A DNA stretch of 64,000 nucleotides from an uncultured Prevotella sp. GTDB taxonomy: Bacteria > Bacteroidota > Bacteroidia > Bacteroidales > Bacteroidaceae. The DNA lies in assembly GCA_900554835.1 (NCBI GenBank), contig USJD01000002.1:9412-73411 (forward strand), read 5' to 3'. This document shows positions 34,136-43,717 of the stretch, piece after piece. The notes below the pieces were generated by a model. It was not told where the DNA came from, did not search any database, and saw only the letters and a program-made list of their open reading frames with translations. A program made the translations under genes and the position numbers. Each line of letters begins with the position of its first letter. Positions within the stretch are counted from its first letter, which is position 1.

Positions 34136-35347
34136 CTAAATTTTGTATTTATTCTTCTTCTTTGCTTCTGTCGGAGTGCCATAATAACTGCGGGGTGAAA
34201 TCATTCTTCTGCCACTACTGATATTTCCTCCACAGTATTCGCTCCATCGTTTCTGAATGCGCTCTACGTAATCTGCAGTTTCTGTGCCTCTCATGAAACC
34301 TCTTTTCACGACAGGATCCCTATAATAGTAAGGATTGCTAAGCTTGAGGACGAAATGTTTTACTTCCTCCCAATTGTATGGATTGCCTCCATATTTCTTG
34401 GTTAAAGCCATGGCATCTCTAATGTGGGCAAAGCCTCCATTGTATGCAGCAAGGGCATATAAGATTCGCTGGCTTGGATCATGGATGTCAGAGAAATGCC
34501 CCTGAAGTTCTGCCATGTAGCGGGATGCTGCAGCGATGTTGGCCTCTGGCTGATGTATGTCGTTCATGGAAAGTCCCAGATGGGATGCGGTAGAAGGCAT
34601 GATCTGCATGAGGCCGCAAGCCCCTGCCCACGATTTGGCATTTGGGTCAAAGCAACTCTCCTGATAACATTGCGCAGCCATTAAGCGCCAATCCATTCTT
34701 GCTGCTGGAGCATATCGCTGAAAGTAACCATCGTATTCCGAGATTACACCTTTAGTTCTGTTCAGGAAAGGAGAATAAACATGGCGCCTGATACTTTGTG
34801 AGGATAAAAGAAATGCTTCTTCTTTTTTCACTTCCGCAGTTAATTGTGGTTTGTACCAGGCATTCAGAGAGTCTGCCAAACTGTTGTTGCCTCCTATGAC
34901 GGCCCATTGTTCTTGGGTTGTATCTTGCTTAGGACCGCAAAACAACAAATTACCTTTCGCTTTCTTGCGTGATAAGGGTACGGCAATAATGTCGCCCTCC
35001 CCTTTTTCCAACTTGCTGATCATTTCAGTAGTGTCCTTACATACTTCCACTCTCAGGCTGACACCAATTTTCTGGGCAAATTTCTCGCAAAGAAGATAGT
35101 GCATACCTAAATTCCGGTTCTTATATATATAATATGTATCAGGACCGTTGACAGTCAGCATGATTAATTCACCATTTGATACAATATCATCATAAGTAAA
35201 ACCTTGCGTTTGATTTGAGTTACTGGAATAATCCTCCTCGCCTATAGGTGTACCCCAAGGTGTAACATCTGGTTGCGTTTTCTGATTAGAACAACTGCAA
35301 ACCAACAAAAATAATGCAAATATTGCCGATAAATATACTTTATTCAT
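34136..35347 (-). CDS. MltF-like lytic transglycosylase (second paralogue)
   Basis: A 403-residue lipoprotein (signal ~4-17, C19 in LLVCSC). Same architecture as the transglycosylase at 26219-27490: TPWGTP after the anchor, a binding-protein-like module (GELIMLTVNGPDTYYIY) and an SLT domain with catalytic E230 in AQCYQESCF, then GLMQIMPSTASHLG and AAYNGG. The SLT block here is closer to the standard family (GLMQIMPS) than in the paralogue (GLMAIMPG). It heads the two-gene operon with the symporter and is divergent from hisG, with facing promoters in the 87-bp gap. Confidence 0.9.
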   Translation of the reverse strand: MNKVYLSAIFALFLLVCSCSNQKTQPDVTPWGTPIGEEDYSSNSNQTQGFTYDDIVSNGELIMLTVNGPDTYYIYKNRNLGMHYLLCEKFAQKIGVSLRVEVCKDTTEMISKLEKGEGDIIAVPLSRKKAKGNLLFCGPKQDTTQEQWAVIGGNNSLADSLNAWYKPQLTAEVKKEEAFLLSSQSIRRHVYSPFLNRTKGVISEYDGYFQRYAPAARMDWRLMAAQCYQESCFDPNAKSWAGACGLMQIMPSTASHLGLSMNDIHQPEANIAAASRYMAELQGHFSDIHDPSQRILYALAAYNGGFAHIRDAMALTKKYGGNPYNWEEVKHFVLKLSNPYYYRDPVVKRGFMRGTETADYVERIQKRWSEYCGGNISSGRRMISPRSYYGTPTEAKKKNKYKI

Positions 35348-35358
35348 ATTTCAAGTTA

Positions 35359-35366
35359 CAAAATTA
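35359..35366 (-). promoter_or_regulatory. -7 element of the lytic transglycosylase-symporter operon
   Basis: TAATTTTG on the minus strand (35366-35359), 12 bases before the start codon. A CTTG at the upstream position is a poor -33. It interleaves with the hisG promoter. Confidence 0.5.
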
Positions 35367-35374
35367 CATAATTT

Positions 35375-35406
35375 TTTGGATATTCAAGCGAAAAGATGTA
35401 CTTTTG
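35375..35406 (+). promoter_or_regulatory. hisG: Promoter of hisG
   Basis: TTTG (35375-35378), 20 nt, TACTTTTG (35399-35406), 28 bases ahead of the hisG start. I see no His-rich leader peptide or attenuator in the short leader. Confidence 0.7.
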
Positions 35407-35434
35407 CAATGTTTTTTAAACAAAATGAAGAAAT

Positions 35435-36286
35435 ATGTTACGAATAGCAGTACAATCTAAAGGGCGTCTTTTCGATGACACCATGAATTTACTTTCAGAA
35501 GCAGACATTAAAGTGAGTGCTTCTAAGCGCACTCTTTTGGTGCAGTCTTCTAACTTCCCTCTCGAGGTTTTGTATCTCCGTGATGATGATATTCCTCAGA
35601 GTGTAGCAAGCGGCGTCGCTGACATCGGTATCGTTGGCGAGAATGAATTTGTGGAAAGAGGTGAAAATGCCCAGATTATTGATCGTCTTGGTTTTAGCAA
35701 ATGTCGCTTGAGTCTTGCAATACCTAAGAAAATTGATTATCCTGGTTTGCAGTGGTTTAATGGCAAGAAAATTGCAACTTCTTATCCCAACATCCTTCGC
35801 AATTTCATGAAGCAGAGAGGTATCAAGGCTGATATTCATGTCATTACTGGTTCTGTGGAAATTAGTCCTGGTATCGGTCTTGCTGATGGTATCTTTGATA
35901 TCGTAAGTTCTGGCTCTACCCTTGTCAGCAATAATTTGGCAGAGGTGGAAGTCGTGATGAAGAGCGAGGCTTTGCTTATCGGTAATTGGAATATGGATGA
36001 AGAGAAGCATCAGATTCTGAACGAAATGTTGTTCCGTTTCGAAGCTGTGCGTTCTGCTCAGGACAAGAAGTATGTGATGATGAATGCACCAAAGTCTAAG
36101 GTGAAGGAAATCACGGATGTCTTGCCTGGTATCAAGAGTCCTACAATCATCCCATTGGCTGATGATGAGTGGTGCAGTATCCATACGGTTCTCGATGAGA
36201 AGAGATTCTGGGAAATCATCGGAAAACTCAAGGAGCTGGATGCTCAGGGTATTCTGGTTACTCCTATCGAGAAGATGATCTTGTAA
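35435..36286 (+). CDS. hisG: ATP phosphoribosyltransferase, long form
   Basis: A 283-residue enzyme for the first step of histidine synthesis: ATP + PRPP to phosphoribosyl-ATP. RIAVQSKGRLFDDT is the family start, and the PRPP loop GLADGIFDIVSSGSTL lies near 150-166. The C-terminal ~70 residues (KSPTIIPLADDEWCSIHTVLDE) form the ACT-like histidine-feedback domain of the long form, so it should work without HisZ. Followed by hisD (103-bp gap) and hisC. Confidence 0.97.
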   Translation: MLRIAVQSKGRLFDDTMNLLSEADIKVSASKRTLLVQSSNFPLEVLYLRDDDIPQSVASGVADIGIVGENEFVERGENAQIIDRLGFSKCRLSLAIPKKIDYPGLQWFNGKKIATSYPNILRNFMKQRGIKADIHVITGSVEISPGIGLADGIFDIVSSGSTLVSNNLAEVEVVMKSEALLIGNWNMDEEKHQILNEMLFRFEAVRSAQDKKYVMMNAPKSKVKEITDVLPGIKSPTIIPLADDEWCSIHTVLDEKRFWEIIGKLKELDAQGILVTPIEKMIL

Positions 36287-36389
36287 AAAGAGTTGTGATC
36301 ATATCTGTCTTCTATCCGGAACTTTGAAGCGATTTTATGTTCTGGGAGTTAGAAACAAATATAAAAGTAAATTAATAATAATATAAGGA

Positions 36390-37676
36390 ATGAAGGTAAT
36401 TTGTTATCCTGCAAAGGAAGAATGGGACGAATTAGTGAAACGTCCACACCTGGATATTTCAGAGCTTAATGCTACTGTAGAAGGTGTTCTCAATGATGTA
36501 AAGAATAATGGCGATAGCGCAGTTATACGTTATGAAGAGAAATTCGACCATGCTCATTTGGACTCTTTATCTGTATCTGATGCAGAAATGGAAGAGGCTG
36601 AGAGTCTGGTTTCTCTTGAACTGAAGCATGCGTTGGAGTTAGCCCATCATAACATTTCTTCATTCCATCAGAGCCAGCAGTTTCATGGAGAAAAGGTGGA
36701 AACAATCTCTGGTGTGACTTGTTGGCAAAAAAGTGTTGCCATAGAGAAAGTTGGCCTCTATATTCCTGGAGGTACGGCTCCTCTCTTTTCTACGGTCCTG
36801 ATGCTTGCAACACCTGCCAAGATTGCCGGTTGTAAGGAAATTGTACTGTGTACTCCTCCTAACAGAGAAGGCAAAGTGAACCCTGCCATCTTGATGGCGG
36901 CTAAGATTGCTGGTGTGAGCAAGATATTTAAAATCGGTGGTGTTCAGGCTATTGGTGCGATGGCATATGGCACAGAGAGTGTTCCAAAGGTATATAAAAT
37001 CTTTGGTCCAGGCAATCAGTACGTCATGGCTGCTAAACAACATGTTTCTTTACACGATGTGGCTATTGATATGCCTGCGGGTCCTTCTGAAGTATGTGTT
37101 ATTGCGGATGAAACCAGTAATCCTGTGTTTGTTGCTGCCGATTTGCTTTCTCAGGCTGAGCATGGTGTTGATTCTCAGGTTTTCCTAATCTCTACATCTG
37201 AAGAGATGATAGAGAAAGTGAAGGATGAGGTGGAAAAACAACTCGAACAATTGCCGAGAAAGGGGATGGCAGCCAAGTCTTTGGATAATTCTAAACTTGT
37301 CTTGGTGAAGGATTATGACGAGGCCATCGAACTCAGCAACACTTATGCGCCTGAACATTTGATTATCGCCACTCGCAATTATGATGAATTGGCTGAGAAA
37401 GTGGTAAATGCAGGTAGTGTATTCTTGGGACAGTATGCTTGCGAAAGTGCTGGCGACTATGCCAGTGGTACGAATCATACCCTTCCTACTCATGGTTATG
37501 CGCTGGCATATAATGGCGTCAATCTGGATAGTTATAACCGCAAGATCACGTTCCAGCATTTGACTGATGAAGGTATCAGAAGTATCGGTAACGCTGTAGT
37601 TGTAATGGCTGAAAACGAACAGTTGGAGGCTCATGCCAATGCGATGCGCGTGAGAGTTGATGAAGTGGGCAAATAG
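36390..37676 (+). CDS. hisD: Histidinol dehydrogenase
   Basis: A 428-residue zinc, NAD-dependent enzyme that oxidises histidinol to histidine. Signature VGLYIPGGTAPLFSTVLM (~126-143), QAIGAMAYGT, FGPGNQYV, MPAGPSEVCV, DLLSQAEHGVDSQ (zinc ligands Gln/His) and FLGQYACESAGDYASGTNHTLPT are all in order, and length is normal. Central gene of the hisGDC run. Confidence 0.97.
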   Translation: MKVICYPAKEEWDELVKRPHLDISELNATVEGVLNDVKNNGDSAVIRYEEKFDHAHLDSLSVSDAEMEEAESLVSLELKHALELAHHNISSFHQSQQFHGEKVETISGVTCWQKSVAIEKVGLYIPGGTAPLFSTVLMLATPAKIAGCKEIVLCTPPNREGKVNPAILMAAKIAGVSKIFKIGGVQAIGAMAYGTESVPKVYKIFGPGNQYVMAAKQHVSLHDVAIDMPAGPSEVCVIADETSNPVFVAADLLSQAEHGVDSQVFLISTSEEMIEKVKDEVEKQLEQLPRKGMAAKSLDNSKLVLVKDYDEAIELSNTYAPEHLIIATRNYDELAEKVVNAGSVFLGQYACESAGDYASGTNHTLPTHGYALAYNGVNLDSYNRKITFQHLTDEGIRSIGNAVVVMAENEQLEAHANAMRVRVDEVGK

Positions 37677-37722
37677 TTTTGTCTATTTCGACGTTTTAAT
37701 TTTAAGTATCTATTTTTGAAAT

Positions 37723-38760
37723 ATGAAAGAATTAAAAGAACTCTGTAGAGCCAATATTTGGAACCTTTCTCCTTATAGTTGTGCAAGAACAGAATTTTCC
37801 GGTAAGAAAGCTCACAACTTTCTGGATGCCAACGAGAATCCGTATAATGATCCCTATAATCGTTATCCGGATCCTTTCCAGACGGATGTGAAAAAGGTCT
37901 TGAGCAAGATCAAGGACGTACCTGTGGAGAATATATTTTTGGGAAATGGAAGTGATGAGGCTATTGACTTGGTGTATCGTATCTTCTGTAATCCGGGAAT
38001 AGACAATGTGGTTTCCATAGCTCCTACTTATGGCATGTATCAGGTATGTGCTGACGTGAATGATGTGGAATATCGCCAGGTGTTGCTGGATGAAAATTAT
38101 CAGATTACGGCAGATAAGTTACTGAGTGCTTGTGATGACCATACCAAGGTTATCTGGATTTGTAGTCCGAATAATCCTACGGGCAATCTGATCAATCCGG
38201 AAGCAATCGTTGGTGTATTGCAGCGTTTTGATGGCATCGTAGTCTTGGATGAGGCTTATAGTGATTTCTCCAGTATTCAGCCGTTCAGATCATACTTGTC
38301 TAAATTCCCTAATATGATTGTGCTCAACACCATGAGTAAAGCCTGGGGATGTGCTGCTTTGAGATTGGGTATGGCTTTTGCCAGCAAGGATATTATCGAT
38401 TTGTTCAACAAGGTGAAATATCCTTATAATGTGAATTTACTTACCCAGCAGCATGCACTGGATGTTTTGAATGATCCATATCAGGTAGATGAATGGGTGA
38501 AGAATCTGTTGCAGGAAAGAGGAAAAATGGTGACTGCTTTTACGGAACTTCCTATCTGCGTAAAAGTTTATCCTACTGATGCCAATTTCTTCTTGGCGAA
38601 AATGACGGATGCGCAGGCTATATACGATTATTTGGTTGATAAGGGCATCATCGTTCGCAACAGAAATAGAGTGCAGCTTTGTGAGAACTGCCTGCGAATT
38701 ACGATCGGTAAAAAGAGTGAGAATATAGAATTGTTATCAGCTCTTCGACAATATCAATAA
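37723..38760 (+). CDS. hisC: Histidinol-phosphate aminotransferase
   Basis: A 345-residue PLP enzyme, fold type I, that converts imidazole-acetol phosphate with glutamate to histidinol phosphate. LDANENPYN at 34-42, the CSPNNPTG block (147-154), DEAYSDF, and the Schiff-base lysine K206 in [14 protein letters not shown] are intact. Last gene of the hisGDC group; it is followed by a terminator rather than hisB. Confidence 0.95.
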   Translation: MKELKELCRANIWNLSPYSCARTEFSGKKAHNFLDANENPYNDPYNRYPDPFQTDVKKVLSKIKDVPVENIFLGNGSDEAIDLVYRIFCNPGIDNVVSIAPTYGMYQVCADVNDVEYRQVLLDENYQITADKLLSACDDHTKVIWICSPNNPTGNLINPEAIVGVLQRFDGIVVLDEAYSDFSSIQPFRSYLSKFPNMIVLNTMSKAWGCAALRLGMAFASKDIIDLFNKVKYPYNVNLLTQQHALDVLNDPYQVDEWVKNLLQERGKMVTAFTELPICVKVYPTDANFFLAKMTDAQAIYDYLVDKGIIVRNRNRVQLCENCLRITIGKKSENIELLSALRQYQ

Positions 38761-38802
38761 ACAATAAAAGCTCGGAAGGAAATCTTTCGAGCTTTATTGT
38801 TT
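38759..38802. terminator. hisC: Bidirectional terminator between hisC and the glycosidase gene
   Basis: AAACAATAAAAGCTCG (38759-38774) pairs with CGAGCTTTATTGTTT (38788-38802) with one bulged A; A-rich left side and T-rich right side serve both converging transcripts. Confidence 0.85.
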
Positions 38803-38819
38803 AATAAAAAGTGTATAGT

Positions 38820-40310
38820 TTAGAATTTGATATTCTTCTTTTTACCCTTACTTTCGTTGCCCACTCTATCTAATGCGGTTACAATGTAGGTAGTTTTACC
38901 ATCCTTGAGATATGGTACTTTCACGTTGTGATCGTAGGTGATCTTCATAATTTTGGATGCATCGTTTAAGTCAATAGGTTCACCTTCCTTAAATTGATAG
39001 ACAACAAATCTATTGGCCACATCACCCCATTTTTTCCCTTTAGGAGTTTTCCATTTCAATATAGGTCCCTGCTCTGTCCATTTAAGTTTTAGACCTCTAA
39101 CGTCTTTTGGACTTTTATGATCCAAGAAAGTCATAAGAGGTGGCAATGCAGGATATTTCCAATAGTAATCTCTTAAAGTATGACCAATATTTCCAACGTT
39201 GTCAGCAGCTGTCTTGGCGTACCATAAAACAGTTCCCTTTACATTCTGCATTTGCTGGTGTAACTTGTGCTTGGCTGGAAGCTGATGACTTCTTGGATTT
39301 TCTGGGTCAGCAAACTTCGCTGTTCGTTCAATGTCTTCGCCAATAAATAAAGGTCTTTTGCCTGCATACTTGTTCCACCAGGTAATAAGGGTCTTATAAT
39401 CAGCAGCTTTATGTCCGATTTCCCAATACAATTGAGGAACGCAGTAGTCTATCCAACCATTGTTCACCCACAAAAGTACATCTGCATAAAGGTCATCGAA
39501 ATTTTGCAAACCATTCGTTTCAGAACCATTTGGATCATTTCTTTTATTTCGATAAATACCAAAAGGAGAAACACCAAATTTTACCCAAGGTTTTACATGA
39601 TGTATAGTCTCCCCCAATTGCTTTACAAATCTGCTTACGTTATCTCTTCGCCAATCTCCAATATTCCAATAGCCATGAGAGTTCTGCTGATACAGGGCTT
39701 GGTCTGGAATCTGTTTGCCTGCTACTGGATAAGGATAGAAATAGTCATCTATATGAAAGCCATCTACATCATATCTGCTGACGATGTCTGAAGCCACTTT
39801 GCAGACGTAATCTGCAGATTCTTGCAAACCAGGATTGAGAAGCACTAAATTATCATAGGAAAAACATAATTTAGGTTGTTTTACGACAACACTGTTTTTG
39901 CTAAGTTGTGACATGCTTGTGGATCCGTGTTTCGCGCGGTATGGATTGATCCAGGCATGAATTTCCATTCCTCTTTTATGGCATTGTTCTACCATCCATG
40001 CCAAAGGGTCCCAATAAGGATTCGGAGCCTGTCCCTGGGTTCCTGTCAGAAATTTACTCCATGGTTCCAGTTGGCTCTCATAAAGGGCATCACATTCCGC
40101 TCTCACTTGAAAGATAATGGCATTGACGCCATCTTTTTCCAACTCGTCCAGTTGCTTGCTGAGCATAGACTGGATCTGCTGAGTGCTTTTACCCATAAAT
40201 TGACCGTTGACACATTGGATCCATGCGCCACGGAATTCACGTTTGTTTTGTGCTGATGCGCCCAATGTAAGGAAAAGGGCCATCGCTAAAATGATTAGAT
40301 TCTTATACAT
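38820..40310 (-). CDS. GH10-like glycoside hydrolase (DUF187 family), secreted
   Basis: A 496-residue protein with a signal peptide (NLIILAMALFLTLGASAQ). It starts REFRGAWIQCVNGQF and continues with NAIIFQVRAECDALY, EIHAWINPYRA, DGFHIDDYFYPYP and INPYRAKHG, the TIM-barrel hallmarks of the 'family 10 glycosylhydrolase' (DUF187/GHL10) group. The Asp pair in HIDDYF is a plausible active-site acid pair. The C-terminal ~100 residues (LKLKWTEQGPILKWKTPKGKKWGD) look like a fibronectin type III module. Substrates of this family are poorly defined; it may act on cell-wall or host glycans. It is 19 bases downstream of the TRIC-type gene. Confidence 0.85.
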   Translation of the reverse strand: MYKNLIILAMALFLTLGASAQNKREFRGAWIQCVNGQFMGKSTQQIQSMLSKQLDELEKDGVNAIIFQVRAECDALYESQLEPWSKFLTGTQGQAPNPYWDPLAWMVEQCHKRGMEIHAWINPYRAKHGSTSMSQLSKNSVVVKQPKLCFSYDNLVLLNPGLQESADYVCKVASDIVSRYDVDGFHIDDYFYPYPVAGKQIPDQALYQQNSHGYWNIGDWRRDNVSRFVKQLGETIHHVKPWVKFGVSPFGIYRNKRNDPNGSETNGLQNFDDLYADVLLWVNNGWIDYCVPQLYWEIGHKAADYKTLITWWNKYAGKRPLFIGEDIERTAKFADPENPRSHQLPAKHKLHQQMQNVKGTVLWYAKTAADNVGNIGHTLRDYYWKYPALPPLMTFLDHKSPKDVRGLKLKWTEQGPILKWKTPKGKKWGDVANRFVVYQFKEGEPIDLNDASKIMKITYDHNVKVPYLKDGKTTYIVTALDRVGNESKGKKKNIKF

Positions 40311-40329
40311 TTTAATTTATATTATTTGT

Positions 40330-40968
40330 TTATTCTTCGTCTCTTAATTTTGGTAGTGAAATATGGTATCTTACTGCCAAGAATCGGATAGCGCAAACGA
40401 TAGCAAATGTGGCAATGACCGTGATGTATAGGCTAACCTGCAGCCAGCTCAGCAACCAGTATGTGAGTCCTCCCACTACACAAGCCATAGCGTATATTTC
40501 CTTTCTGAAGATTACAGGTTCTTCGTTGAGCAGCACATCTCTGATCACTCCTCCGGCAGCTCCCGTAATGCATCCCATAATGATAGCTACCCAAAATGGG
40601 AAGCCACATTCCAATGTTTTTTGAATGCCCGCTATATTGAATAAGGCCAAACCTAATGTGTCGAATAAAAACCAAGTAGTATCCAGACGTCTGAGATAAT
40701 GGTGGCATACTATTACGACACATTGTGCAAATAGCGTACATATCATGTATATCGGACTGAGCATCCAGAAAGGTCTTACACCTAACATGACATCTCGTAT
40801 GGTTCCTCCTCCTATTGCCACAGCAATACCGCATACAAAGCCTCCCAGCCAGTCGTAATGTTTGCTGGCTGCGAGTCTTATGCCTGACAATGCAAAGGCA
40901 AATGTTCCTATGAATTCTATTACACGTTGTAGTGTAATGACAAATTCCGGGTCATGATTGATCATCAT
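40330..40968 (-). CDS. TRIC/YicG-type (UPF0126) membrane protein
   Basis: A 212-residue membrane protein with seven hydrophobic segments in an internally repeated layout. GTFAFALSGIRLAA and GGFVCGIAVAIGGGTIRDVMLG in the first half are echoed by GLALFNIAGIQKTL and GCITGAAGGVIRDVLLNEEPV in the second, as in the trimeric cation-channel (TRIC)-like family. Gly-rich GGGTIRD and GGVIRD are the family's kinked-helix motifs. Two adjacent Met codons could start it. It lies between rarA and the glycosidase gene in a tight run. Confidence 0.9.
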   Translation of the reverse strand: MMINHDPEFVITLQRVIEFIGTFAFALSGIRLAASKHYDWLGGFVCGIAVAIGGGTIRDVMLGVRPFWMLSPIYMICTLFAQCVVIVCHHYLRRLDTTWFLFDTLGLALFNIAGIQKTLECGFPFWVAIIMGCITGAAGGVIRDVLLNEEPVIFRKEIYAMACVVGGLTYWLLSWLQVSLYITVIATFAIVCAIRFLAVRYHISLPKLRDEE

Positions 40969-41019
40969 TTCGTTATTCTCCTACTAATGTTTTTGTTATA
41001 TTTTGATTGATTGAATGTA

Positions 41020-42294
41020 TTATTCCTTGAATCTATCTCCCCAACAGGTTACCATCCAATTATATAATTTTTCTTCATTAGGAGAGTGCTGCGCATGCCA
41101 GAATCTCTCATTTTGAATTTCAGTAGGAAGGTATTGTTGGCTGGTGAAGTGTCCTGGATAGTCATGTGGATATTTATATCCGTCATGGTAGCCCAATTCT
41201 GCCATTAATTGGGTTGGAGCATTTCGGATATGCAGCGGAACAGGAAGATTTCCTGTTTCCCGCACTCTTGCTATTGCTGCATTGATGCCTAAATATGCAC
41301 TGTTGCTCTTAGGACTGGTGGCAAGATAAACCACTGCTTCGGCTAATGCAATTCGTGCTTCAGGCCATCCGATTTTCATGACCGTATCAAAAGCTGCATT
41401 TGCCAAGAGTAAAGCATTCGGATTGGCAAGTCCGATGTCCTCGCTGGCACTGATGACCACTCTTCTCGCAATAAATTGTGGGTCCTCGCCTCCTTCTATC
41501 ATTCTTGCCATCCAATATAATGCTGCATCTGGATCACTTCCTCGGATACTCTTGATGAACGCAGAGATAATGTCATAATGCATTTCTCCCTGTTTATCAT
41601 AAGCAAGAGGATTTTGCTGGAGTTCCCTTTCTACTACCTCGTCTGTGATGATTATTTCATCCGAAGAGAAAGAATTCACGATCAATTCCAATATGTTCAG
41701 CAGTTTGCGGGCATCGCCACCACTATACCTTAGCATCGCACCCGTTTCCTTCAACGTTATGTCTTTCTCTTTGAGAACGACATCTTTATGGATAGCTCTT
41801 TCAAGAAGCCCCTGTAAGTCGTCTTTTCCTAAAGGTTTCAGAACATAAAGTTGGCATCGGGAAAGTAAAGGTCGTATTACCTCAAAGGAAGGATTTTCTG
41901 TGGTTGCTCCGATGAGGGTAACAATGCCTTTCTCTACTGCTCCCAATAATGAATCTTGCTGACTTTTGGAGAAACGATGGATTTCGTCAATAAACAGTAT
42001 GGGAGAAGCGGAGTCGAAAAAACGGTTGTTTTTGGCTCTTTCTATCACTTCCCTGACATCCTTCACACCGCTTGTCACTGCGCTCAAAGTATAAAAAGGT
42101 ACTTTGAGCGTGTGAGCGATAATTTGTGCCAATGTTGTCTTGCCTACACCAGGAGGTCCCCAAAGGATAAAAGAGGAAATTCTTCCTGCATCTATCATCT
42201 TACGGAGTATAGCTCCTTCACCTACTAAGTGTTTTTGGCCAACGTAGTCGTCAAGAGAACGTGGTCGCATTCTTTCTGCTAAGGGTTCACTCAT
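41020..42294 (-). CDS. rarA: Replication-associated recombination protein A (AAA ATPase)
   Basis: A 424-residue AAA+ ATPase (RarA/MgsA/WRNIP1 family) acting at stalled replication forks. Start LAERMRPRSLDDYVGQKHLVGEG, Walker A GPPGVGKT at 46-53, Walker B FIDEIHRF with DEIH at 103-106, sensor-1 LIGATTENPSF and a C-terminal tetramerisation part (AIARVRETGNLPVPLHIRNAPT) are complete. First gene of a minus-strand run with the TRIC-type and GH10-like genes. Confidence 0.96.
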   Translation of the reverse strand: MSEPLAERMRPRSLDDYVGQKHLVGEGAILRKMIDAGRISSFILWGPPGVGKTTLAQIIAHTLKVPFYTLSAVTSGVKDVREVIERAKNNRFFDSASPILFIDEIHRFSKSQQDSLLGAVEKGIVTLIGATTENPSFEVIRPLLSRCQLYVLKPLGKDDLQGLLERAIHKDVVLKEKDITLKETGAMLRYSGGDARKLLNILELIVNSFSSDEIIITDEVVERELQQNPLAYDKQGEMHYDIISAFIKSIRGSDPDAALYWMARMIEGGEDPQFIARRVVISASEDIGLANPNALLLANAAFDTVMKIGWPEARIALAEAVVYLATSPKSNSAYLGINAAIARVRETGNLPVPLHIRNAPTQLMAELGYHDGYKYPHDYPGHFTSQQYLPTEIQNERFWHAQHSPNEEKLYNWMVTCWGDRFKE

Positions 42295-42458
42295 TTTCTT
42301 TACATTTTATGATCTGTTTCCAAATATGAGAATACAATATTTTGTATGACTTGTATTCATTGCGTCTGTCGTCATGAGATTTTGTCCCATCATTCCTATC
42401 ATGATTTCATCCTATCATTTATATAATAATGTGGATGTGGAGTATGGATATCTCTGCC

Positions 42459-43709
42459 TTATTTATTTCCTTCAGAAGAAACCAGGTTCCCCATCAGTTT
42501 TTGTAATTCGATGACGCTTTGATTATAGTCATTGATTGCTGCGGCTTTCTTCATGTAGAAGTCGATGCTGCTGTTTAGCGCTTCAACATATTCAATATAT
42601 GATATTTCGCCATTTTCATATTCTGCCTGGCTCATTTCTTCCAGTTTCTGGTTGTCTTGCCTGCCTTCCTCCTGATAATATTTCATTCGGACAAATGCTT
42701 CATTGCACTTACTCAAGCATGCATGATATTCTTGTTGCTTATCCAACTGCTCTTGCTTGATTTCATATTCTGCAATTTCTTTATCTTTTTTGGCAGCCTT
42801 GATTCGGGCTTTGGTTGCACCATAAAAGAGTGGAATCCCCACTCCAACTTCAAATCCCATAAAGTTGCCTCCTTCAAACCTGTTTCTGTTGACATGGTAT
42901 GGATCCCATGAGGAGATGACCATCTGGTTGCGAAGGGAAAGACTGAGAGAGGGTGCATAGCCGTTTTTTGCAACGCTGACTGCTTTGTCTGCTGCGGTAA
43001 TTCTATCTTGCGCATATTGTCCTTCTGGAGTAAGCTGGTAGTTGAAACTGTTTTGTACCCAATCCAAAGCTACTAAGTTCCGGTCTGCAGGTTTAATGGG
43101 TTCATCACTATTTACCAAACCAGATAATAGGAGTTGCTTACTTTCGATTCCGCTGAGAACATTCGTCATTTCTAACTTGTTTTCACGATGCATTCTATTG
43201 GCTGAAAGTAATTCCAGTTGGCGTGTTTCTCCCGCCTTGAATCGCGCTTCAGCTATTGTCCGATAACGGTTGAGAATGCTGTCCTGCTTGTTGAGAATGT
43301 TTAAACGTTCATATTCGTATATCAACTGATAGTAATTGCTTTTAATCTGATAAATAAGTTCAGATAATACTACATTCTTCTTACTCTTTTCAGCTTGAGT
43401 TTCCGCTTTTAATTGCTTGTTCTTGGCAATATAAAGAGTGGGAAATTCTATACTTTGAGTGAGAGAAATGGAATTGTCCGTACTTCCTCCTGATGTTGGA
43501 TCCTGTGACAGCGTCAAGTCGGTTTTGTCAATATCCCATGCTGTGGCCTGAAGGTTTTTGGCACGTTCTATCGACTTGTTTGCTGCAAGAATCTTATAAT
43601 TCTTTTCGTATGCCATATTCAGGCATTGCTGTAAATTGAGTACTTTGTGTTGTGCTTGTATATTGCTACACAAACACAACAAAGTAATATATATTATTGC
43701 TCTTTTCAT
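42459..43709 (-). CDS. TolC family outer-membrane efflux protein
   Basis: A 416-residue protein with a signal peptide (AIIYITLLCLCSNIQAQ). LNLQQCLNMAYEKNYKILAANKSIERAKN is the start of a TolC-type repeat, and the coiled-coil-rich EYEIKQEQLDKQQEYHACLSKCNEAF and YIEYVEALNSSIDFYMKKAA mark the alpha-barrel. It should form the outer-membrane exit duct of the tripartite metal pump. Encoded 8 bases after the RND gene, so in the same operon. Confidence 0.9.
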   Translation of the reverse strand: MKRAIIYITLLCLCSNIQAQHKVLNLQQCLNMAYEKNYKILAANKSIERAKNLQATAWDIDKTDLTLSQDPTSGGSTDNSISLTQSIEFPTLYIAKNKQLKAETQAEKSKKNVVLSELIYQIKSNYYQLIYEYERLNILNKQDSILNRYRTIAEARFKAGETRQLELLSANRMHRENKLEMTNVLSGIESKQLLLSGLVNSDEPIKPADRNLVALDWVQNSFNYQLTPEGQYAQDRITAADKAVSVAKNGYAPSLSLSLRNQMVISSWDPYHVNRNRFEGGNFMGFEVGVGIPLFYGATKARIKAAKKDKEIAEYEIKQEQLDKQQEYHACLSKCNEAFVRMKYYQEEGRQDNQKLEEMSQAEYENGEISYIEYVEALNSSIDFYMKKAAAINDYNQSVIELQKLMGNLVSSEGNK

Positions 43710-43717
43710 ATAACCAC

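Noticed and set aside
35495..36184. 229-codon minus-strand frame across hisG
   Set aside because: Antisense of a fully motif-supported hisG.
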